Below are positions 5,812 to 9,766 of a DNA stretch of 9,766 bases, piece by piece; within the stretch, counting starts at the first letter, position 1; every line of letters starts with the position of its first letter. A program made the position numbers and the translations under genes. A model generated the notes under the pieces. The model saw nothing but the letters and a program-made list of their open reading frames with translations. It searched no databases and was not told the origin of the DNA. Where the stretch lies: positions 1-9,766 of the forward strand of contig CALLZZ010000453.1 in NCBI GenBank assembly GCA_937858235.1, in the 5' to 3' direction. Source of the stretch: an uncultured Clostridia bacterium (GTDB lineage: Bacteria > Bacillota > Clostridia > Oscillospirales > Oscillospiraceae).

Positions 5812-5846
5812 AGTCGGGCAGGGAAAGCGGCACTCCCTGCCCGACT
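5812..5846. repeat. Perfect 13-bp hairpin between the relaxase and M56 genes
   Basis: AGTCGGGCAGGGA (5812-5824) and TCCCTGCCCGACT (5834-5846) are exactly complementary around a 9-base loop. It lies in the 59-base gap between two convergent stop codons, where a shared bidirectional terminator is expected. No T-tract follows on either strand, so the terminator reading is imperfect. An element-end or protein-binding structure is the alternative. Confidence 0.6.
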
Positions 5847-5851
5847 ACTCG

Positions 5852-7972
5852 TTAGTTCAATTCAATCATATTGCCATCCGGCTTTTTCAGAGATATGCCA
5901 GTCTGTCCATGTGCCGTTAAATGTTCTTTCAAGCTTTGCATAAGCAAATCCTGCCGAGCGTCATTTGCATAATCCGCGTTCATTTTTTCGGCAAGTCCTT
6001 TTATTTCATTTCCCGAAACCGGCATCGCACAAAGTTTACGAATGGAGTCGCCAAAATATGCGCCGTCCGGTAGATTCGCGGAACCGACTTCAAGATATTC
6101 CTCAAATACCCACCCGTCGGTATGCTCATCTTTGACAAAAACAATAGCGCCTGGAATCACGCCACCGCCTGTACTTTCCAACGTATTGCCGTATAAACGG
6201 TAATACTCGTAGTACACTGTGACAAATGCTTTCAGCTTATCGGATTCCTCGTAAGCACCATAAATAGTGGGGGCATATACAAGAAACCCGCTCTCTGAAT
6301 CGCCGTACTGATGTAAGATAGCTGAATTGAAAAGGCCACCATACACTTTACCGTCAACTTCTCCGTTATATACACCAGATGGATTTTCTGGTTTGAAATC
6401 AGGGAGTTTTATTTCTCTGATGATGGATAACTGTTTATACCATTCTTGCGGCGAGAGTGATTCGTCGGTTACATTATTTTGGACACCGAGCATATCTTTG
6501 CACATACGCATCATAATCTGTCCGCGCAGACCACTGGAATTGCCTGCTTCAAATTGAGAAAGCAGGTACTCCAAAACACCGTCTGGATATTTCATCGTAA
6601 GGTTCTCATATTCCTCCCAGTGTTCGTTGATATAGTCCTGAGGATTGGATGAACTAAGTGGCGATGACATTATAACAAGTAGACCATCTTCAACTCTTTG
6701 AGCAATGTCAGAGACCTTCTCATCCGATGGCGTTATCTGCATATCTGGGCTTGTCAATACAATGGCATAAACGGTATTTACCTGTACGGGATAGGACTCC
6801 GCGATTTCGCCGTTATAATAGACAATTACTCTGTCTCCAACGGCAAAATCGGTCATGCTGTCTTTCAATTTCACGTTGAGAGAAACGCTAATCAGATCGC
6901 TGCTTCTGCGTGCATCTTCGCCCTCGTTAACGCTTACGAGGATGGCATTATCATACACTTCGATTACAGTCCCGGCAAAATGTGGCTCTTTATCAACATT
7001 GTTCATGGTCATTGGTATGATTGAATTTAAGATGCTTCCATCCGTGGCACGATTAACCGCAAACCCCACGCTCAACACAACAACCAACGCAACTGACACA
7101 ACGATAATTGCCCGAGATGGTTTCTTAAAATTCAGCACGTTTTTTATTCTCCCTTTCACGCTGCCCTCTCCAAAAGCAAGGGGACTGCCTCCGATAATAC
7201 GCCGTTCCGTCGCCAAAGATAACAGCGACAGCGAATAGTCTTTTTTAATTTCGCCGCCCATTTGTTTTAATACACGCTCATCGCAGGACAATTCCATATC
7301 CACACCCATCAGCAGAAATGCCACCCATGCTAACGGATTAAACCAATGCAAACACAAGATGAAGTACGCCGCGAATTTTACGATGTGGTCACGCCGCCGG
7401 ATATGAGTCTGTTCGTGCAGAAGAATATAGCTTCTTTCCTGCTCGGATAAGCCAATGGGCAGATAGATTTTCGGTTTGAAAACGCCAAGCACGAAAGGCG
7501 ATTTAATATTTTCCGATTCGTAGATATTTGCTTCGATGTGAGCTGCCTTCCCCATTTTTCGTTTGAGTATCACAAAAGACACCACGCCGTAAATGACCAT
7601 TACGGCAACGCCGATAAGCCAACCAAACGCGCCGATTGTTGTCCATATCTGTAACGGATTTACGCTTGCAGTCGGCGTAGAAGCGGGAAGAATACTGCTG
7701 ACAGCGTTATTTACAAAAGGTATGCCGCTATCAATGCGCGGTATTGATTGCATAGCTATATCCGGAGGTATCGTCCGCGCTTTGAACGGTATCAAACTGA
7801 AAGCGCTCTCGATTGAAAACGGGAACACAAGTCTAAATCCCGCTACTGCCCAGAGGCAATAGGAAATTATTTTCGGGGCTTTTTTTAATGGCAACCGCGC
7901 AAGGCATATCGCCGCGATAACAAATGTCCCAGTCAAGCTCATATTAAGAATTGTAAGGAACAGTTTATCCAT
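5852..7972 (-). CDS. BlaR1-like M56 membrane metalloprotease/sensor
   Basis: Membrane zinc peptidase expected to inactivate the neighbouring BlaI-type repressor on receiving a signal. The 706-aa protein has N-terminal membrane segments (about 5-25, 35-52 and 108-136). The zinc motif HEQTH is at 186-190, with the further ligand E227 in MELSCDERVL. Additional hydrophobic segments lie at about 198-222 and 288-306. After the last segment there is no penicillin-binding domain and no SxxK/SxN pattern was noticed. Instead residues about 330-406 look like the beta-rich DUF3221-type fold (GTVIEVYDNAILVSV, GDRVIVYYNGEIAESYP). An unrecognised region follows, about 407-706. The ligand is therefore probably not a beta-lactam. 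The ATG overlaps the blaI-like stop by 8 bases, indicating translational coupling. Confidence 0.88.
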   Translation of the reverse strand: MDKLFLTILNMSLTGTFVIAAICLARLPLKKAPKIISYCLWAVAGFRLVFPFSIESAFSLIPFKARTIPPDIAMQSIPRIDSGIPFVNNAVSSILPASTPTASVNPLQIWTTIGAFGWLIGVAVMVIYGVVSFVILKRKMGKAAHIEANIYESENIKSPFVLGVFKPKIYLPIGLSEQERSYILLHEQTHIRRRDHIVKFAAYFILCLHWFNPLAWVAFLLMGVDMELSCDERVLKQMGGEIKKDYSLSLLSLATERRIIGGSPLAFGEGSVKGRIKNVLNFKKPSRAIIVVSVALVVVLSVGFAVNRATDGSILNSIIPMTMNNVDKEPHFAGTVIEVYDNAILVSVNEGEDARRSSDLISVSLNVKLKDSMTDFAVGDRVIVYYNGEIAESYPVQVNTVYAIVLTSPDMQITPSDEKVSDIAQRVEDGLLVIMSSPLSSSNPQDYINEHWEEYENLTMKYPDGVLEYLLSQFEAGNSSGLRGQIMMRMCKDMLGVQNNVTDESLSPQEWYKQLSIIREIKLPDFKPENPSGVYNGEVDGKVYGGLFNSAILHQYGDSESGFLVYAPTIYGAYEESDKLKAFVTVYYEYYRLYGNTLESTGGGVIPGAIVFVKDEHTDGWVFEEYLEVGSANLPDGAYFGDSIRKLCAMPVSGNEIKGLAEKMNADYANDARQDLLMQSLKEHLTAHGQTGISLKKPDGNMIELN

Positions 7973-8342
7973 TATTACCGCCCCCCTCGTGTTCTTCTAT
8001 CAGATGTTTTAATTCTGCCGCTTGCTCCGGTGTTAATTTCTTGCCGCCGAAAAATGAAGTGATGAATTTCGGCAGCGACCCGCCGAAAGTATCTTCTACA
8101 TAGCGGCGGCTTTGACGGGCAATTTGTTCATCGCAGGTAAGCACAACCGATACATTCGTGTCTTCGTTTTTGAATACGCCCTTATCGCAAAGTTTCTTTA
8201 ACACCGTGTAAGTCGTTGATTTTTTCCAATCCAATTCACGTTCCGCAAGCGCGACCAAATCGGGCGAGGGAAGCGGCGCGTAACGCCAAATCAAAGCCGC
8301 GAGTTTTGTTTCTGCGGCAGTGAGCGTTATATCTTTAGTCAT
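7965..8342 (-). CDS. BlaI/MecI/CopY-family transcriptional repressor
   Basis: A 125-aa winged-helix repressor. The N-terminal half (about 6-75) has the family pattern LTAAETKLAALIWRYAPLPS, a recognition-helix region KKSTTYTVLKKLCDKG and a wing. The C-terminal half (about 85-120) is the dimerisation and protease-sensitive region, with the SFFGGKKLTPEQAAELKHLI stretch. GGAG lies 8 bases before the ATG. It is the first gene of a two-gene operon with the M56 sensor and overlaps it by ATGGATAA. It probably represses its own operon at the palindromes at 8361-8396. When the M56 protease is activated, the repressor would be cut and the operon induced. No separate target gene is visible on the neighbouring strand, so the regulon is unknown. 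Confidence 0.92.
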   Translation of the reverse strand: MTKDITLTAAETKLAALIWRYAPLPSPDLVALAERELDWKKSTTYTVLKKLCDKGVFKNEDTNVSVVLTCDEQIARQSRRYVEDTFGGSLPKFITSFFGGKKLTPEQAAELKHLIEEHEGGGNNG

Positions 8343-8360
8343 AGCATCATCTCCAATCTA

Positions 8361-8396
8361 AGTCTATTAGACTAACTTCAGTCTATCACGATTAGA
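8361..8396. promoter_or_regulatory. Predicted BlaI-type operator (four GTCTA/TAGAC half-sites)
   Basis: A perfect 13-base palindrome AGTCTATTAGACT (8361-8373) is followed by a second pair, GTCTA (8381-8385) and TAGAC (8392-8396). The second pair overlaps the proposed -10 box of the blaI-like gene, and the first lies between that box and the start codon. Double dyads over the promoter are typical for BlaI/MecI autoregulation. The half-site differs from the TACA/TGTA used by staphylococcal BlaI and MecI. Confidence 0.65.
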
Positions 8397-8408
8397 CCGG
8401 GTTTGCAA
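8380..8408 (-). promoter_or_regulatory. Promoter of the blaI-like/M56 operon
   Basis: On the minus strand TTGCAA (8408-8403), a 17-base spacer and TAGACT (8385-8380) form a plausible sigma-A promoter, 4 of 6 at the -10. The -10 is itself a half-site of the second predicted operator dyad, so repressor binding would block polymerase. Confidence 0.55.
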
Positions 8409-8522
8409 GAAAAATTTTGTTAGTGGTAAAAACTAACCAGACCTCCTGATAAGAGTCATAAGAAAGATAATTTACGTGAGAGAAATTTTTTTGTAATAAT
8501 CACAACGACATAGCAAATCCAC

Positions 8523-8575
8523 GAGAAACCTTCAAGGGTCAAGATGAACGGCGCCGCCGCCCTTGACGGTTTCTC
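8523..8575. repeat. Large imperfect hairpin (8 + 7 bp stem)
   Basis: GAGAAACC (8523-8530) pairs with GGTTTCTC (8568-8575). After one mismatch, TCAAGGG (8532-8538) pairs with CCCTTGA (8560-8566). The 21-base loop is GC-rich. No T-tract follows. The function is not known; it could be a remnant repeat, a structured RNA or a recombination-site arm. Confidence 0.6.
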
Positions 8576-8596
8576 CTGCCTTTGCTGCATGGTAGC

Positions 8597-8634
8597 TAAG
8601 AGGGTGTAAGCAGAAAACTGCCTACACCCTCTTA
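8597..8634. repeat. Near-perfect 38-base hairpin close to the element/virB6 junction
   Basis: TAAGAGGGTGTA (8597-8608) pairs with TACACCCTCTTA (8623-8634). After a single mismatch, GCAG (8610-8613) pairs with CTGC (8618-8621) around an AAAA loop. It is followed by AT-rich DNA with no continuous T-run. It ends 41 bases before the truncated virB6 homology starts. It may be a terminator for incoming transcription or a pair of transposon-end repeats left after a deletion. Confidence 0.65.
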
Positions 8635-8675
8635 ATATTATGGGAAAAATCAAAAAATATCATTTAATCCCTTGA

Positions 8676-9413
8676 CAATATCCGTTCTGGAACACCGGCA
8701 TTTACAACATGATCCGGACCCTGTCCGAAAACGTCATGATGCCCATCGCGGGCCTGATTCTCGCGTTCGTCATGACGCTGGAGCTGATTCAGATTATCAC
8801 CGACAAGAACAATTTTCACGACATCGAAAGCGCCGTTTTCTTCCGTTGGATTTTCAAAACGGCCTGCGCCATCCTCATCGTGACCAACACATGGAACATC
8901 GTCATGGGCATATTCGACGTGGCGCAGAGCGTGGTCAACAGCGCGGCGGGAATCATCGTTTCCGACACGTCCATCGACATCAGCTCCGTCACGGCAAACC
9001 TTCAGACGCGGCTCATGGCAATGGACCTCGGCCCCCTGTTCGGGCTGTGGTTCCAGAGCATTTTCGTGGGCTTTACCATGTGGGCGCTCACGATCTGCAT
9101 TTTCATCATCGTGTACGGGAGGATGATCGAGATCTATTTAGCCACCTCTATAGCGCCGATCCCGATGGCGACGATGCTGAATCGGGAATCCGGCGGCATG
9201 GGGCAGAACTATCTGCGCTCCCTGTTCGCGCTAGGATTTCAGGGTTTTCTCATCATCGTCTGCGTGGCGATTTACGCCGTTCTGGTAAAAAGCATTAGTG
9301 TGAGCACGGACATTAGCAAAGCAATCTGGACTTGCATGGGCTACACGGTGCTGCTCTGTTTCACCCTTTTTAAGACCGGAAGCCTTGCAAAATCAATTTT
9401 TAATTCGCATTGA
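8676..9413 (+). pseudogene. VirB6/TrbL-like conjugation membrane protein, N-terminus missing
   Basis: Homologue of the polytopic inner-membrane channel subunit of Tn1549-type conjugative elements. The frame is open from an in-frame TGA at 8673-8675 to the TGA at 9411-9413. It reads QYPFWNTGIYNMIRTLSENV, then the core with ITDKNN, ICIFIIVYGRMIEIYLATS, GGMGQNYLRSLFALGFQGF and CFTLFKTGSLAKSIF. About five hydrophobic segments lie at residues 10-30, 45-68, 110-137, 172-195 and 207-225, counted from the ATG at 8709. Family members, as I remember them, carry roughly 50 further residues before WNTGIYNMIR. The ATG at 8709 has no ribosome binding site, so it is unlikely to be a genuine start. Codon use is richer in C and G at third positions than the neighbouring operon, indicating a different origin. 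No other conjugation gene is in the window. Confidence 0.78.
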
Positions 9414-9415
9414 TT

Positions 9416-9709
9416 TTACGGCCAAATGACAAAACAAAACGGATGCCCCGCCGGGTCAATCATTGTTCTCCATTTATCTTCGCCGTATTGAGTCTTTGCC
9501 TTCACAGCGCCGCAGGAAATCGCATGCTGTACCGCCTGTTCCATCTGTTCTCCGTTTTTCACTGTAAAATCCAAGTGCGCCATTTGCTGCGGAGCATTCG
9601 GTTCTTCCGGCCATACCGGAGGGACATAATCCTCGTTGCGCTGAAAGGCAATTTTGACATTGCCGGCCGGAGAAGAAATATCTGCCCATTCTTCATCTTC
9701 CTTATAATT
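9416..9709 (-). pseudogene. VOC (glyoxalase/bleomycin-resistance fold) protein, C-terminal part
   Basis: The minus-strand frame from 9709 to the TAA at 9418-9416 encodes 97 residues. They include EEWADISSPAGNVKIAFQ, VPPVWPEEPNAPQQMAHLDF, a helix with MEQAVQHAISCGA and the closing DPAGHPFCFVIWP. This is the second half of a VOC-fold protein; the closing motif is typical of glyoxalase-like family members. An in-frame stop at 9712-9710 precedes it and no start with a binding site exists, so the N-terminal half is missing or shifted out of frame. A neighbouring phase upstream (ending in ALGDLKL before a TAA) might continue it after a frameshift, but this is uncertain. The substrate cannot be inferred. 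It converges on the virB6-like fragment with a 2-base gap. Confidence 0.7.
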
Positions 9710-9766
9710 TCAAATCCCCTAATGCATAGTGTTGCTTGATTACGTTTCAACATCAGTATTAGTAGC

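Larger units (their letters stand above)
8343..8675. other. Gene-poor stretch with operator and two strong hairpins
   Basis: This 333-base stretch holds the operon promoter and operators at its left end. Two large dyads lie in its right half. The first spans 8523-8575: GAGAAACC with GGTTTCTC, then TCAAGGG with CCCTTGA, around a GC-rich loop. The second spans 8597-8634. The rest is AT-rich. A minus-strand frame from the ATG at 8590 to 8456 (44 aa, MQQRQEKPSRAAAPFILTLE then a hydrophobic tail) runs through the first hairpin. It resembles small hypothetical proteins I have seen annotated in Clostridia, but it has no ribosome binding site, so I do not call it a gene. Confidence 0.55.

Noticed and set aside
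5852..8342. Beta-lactam resistance regulon (BlaR1/BlaI with beta-lactamase)
   Set aside because: No beta-lactamase or penicillin-binding domain is present in the window. Only the protease-repressor logic is shared.
8672..9298. 208-codon plus-strand frame rich in His and Arg
   Set aside because: It is the shifted phase of the GC-rich virB6-like gene. The membrane-protein phase has clear family motifs.
1..9766. CRISPR arrays, tRNA and rRNA genes
   Set aside because: Reading both strands by eye, no regularly spaced repeats, cloverleaf-type sequence or rRNA-like sequence was found.

Overview
The window looks like mobile-element DNA from a gut-type Firmicute (class Clostridia). This rests on the gene families seen: a large serine recombinase with a DUF4368-like tail, a TnpW-like protein, a DUF3847/MobA-MobL mobilization pair, a BlaI/M56-peptidase pair and a Tn1549-type VirB6-like protein. 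It also rests on AGGAGG-type ribosome binding sites and moderate GC. No rRNA, tRNA or CRISPR array was found.

Layout. 1-144 is the end of a TnpW-like small protein whose start lies outside the window. It is followed by a strong promoter (171-199), a 603-aa large serine recombinase (242-2053) and a clear intrinsic terminator (2073-2112). A DUF3781 gene lies on the minus strand (2136-2378). Then comes the mobilization block: a DUF3847 protein (2461-2820), an IncQ-like origin of transfer (nic core 2841-2853 on the minus strand plus the inverted repeat at 2855-2874), and a MobA/MobL relaxase (4386-5792). Between oriT and the relaxase sits a minus-strand cargo gene for a small membrane-anchored protein. 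An 848-bp IS5-family (IS427-type) insertion sequence interrupts it at 3380-4227. Removing the IS and one copy of its TA target duplication restores a clean 154-codon frame.

Right part. A minus-strand operon, blaI-like repressor (7965-8342) then M56 metalloprotease/sensor (5852-7972, overlapping by 8 bases), converges on the relaxase gene. A perfect 13-bp hairpin lies between them. Palindromic operator half-sites overlap the blaI promoter. A hairpin-rich stretch (8343-8675) follows, and then an abrupt junction to a VirB6-like conjugation protein that lacks its N-terminus (8676-9413). Two bases further on is the C-terminal part of a VOC/glyoxalase-fold protein on the minus strand (9416-9709).

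How it works together. The serine recombinase (probably with TnpW) would excise and integrate the element. The relaxase would nick the IncQ-like oriT, with the DUF3847 protein as a likely relaxosome partner. The element has no complete mating-pore genes in view, so it reads as a mobilizable element that depends on a helper conjugative element. The truncated virB6 and VOC fragments look like debris of other elements, or the site this element landed in. Neither terminus of the element could be fixed from this window.
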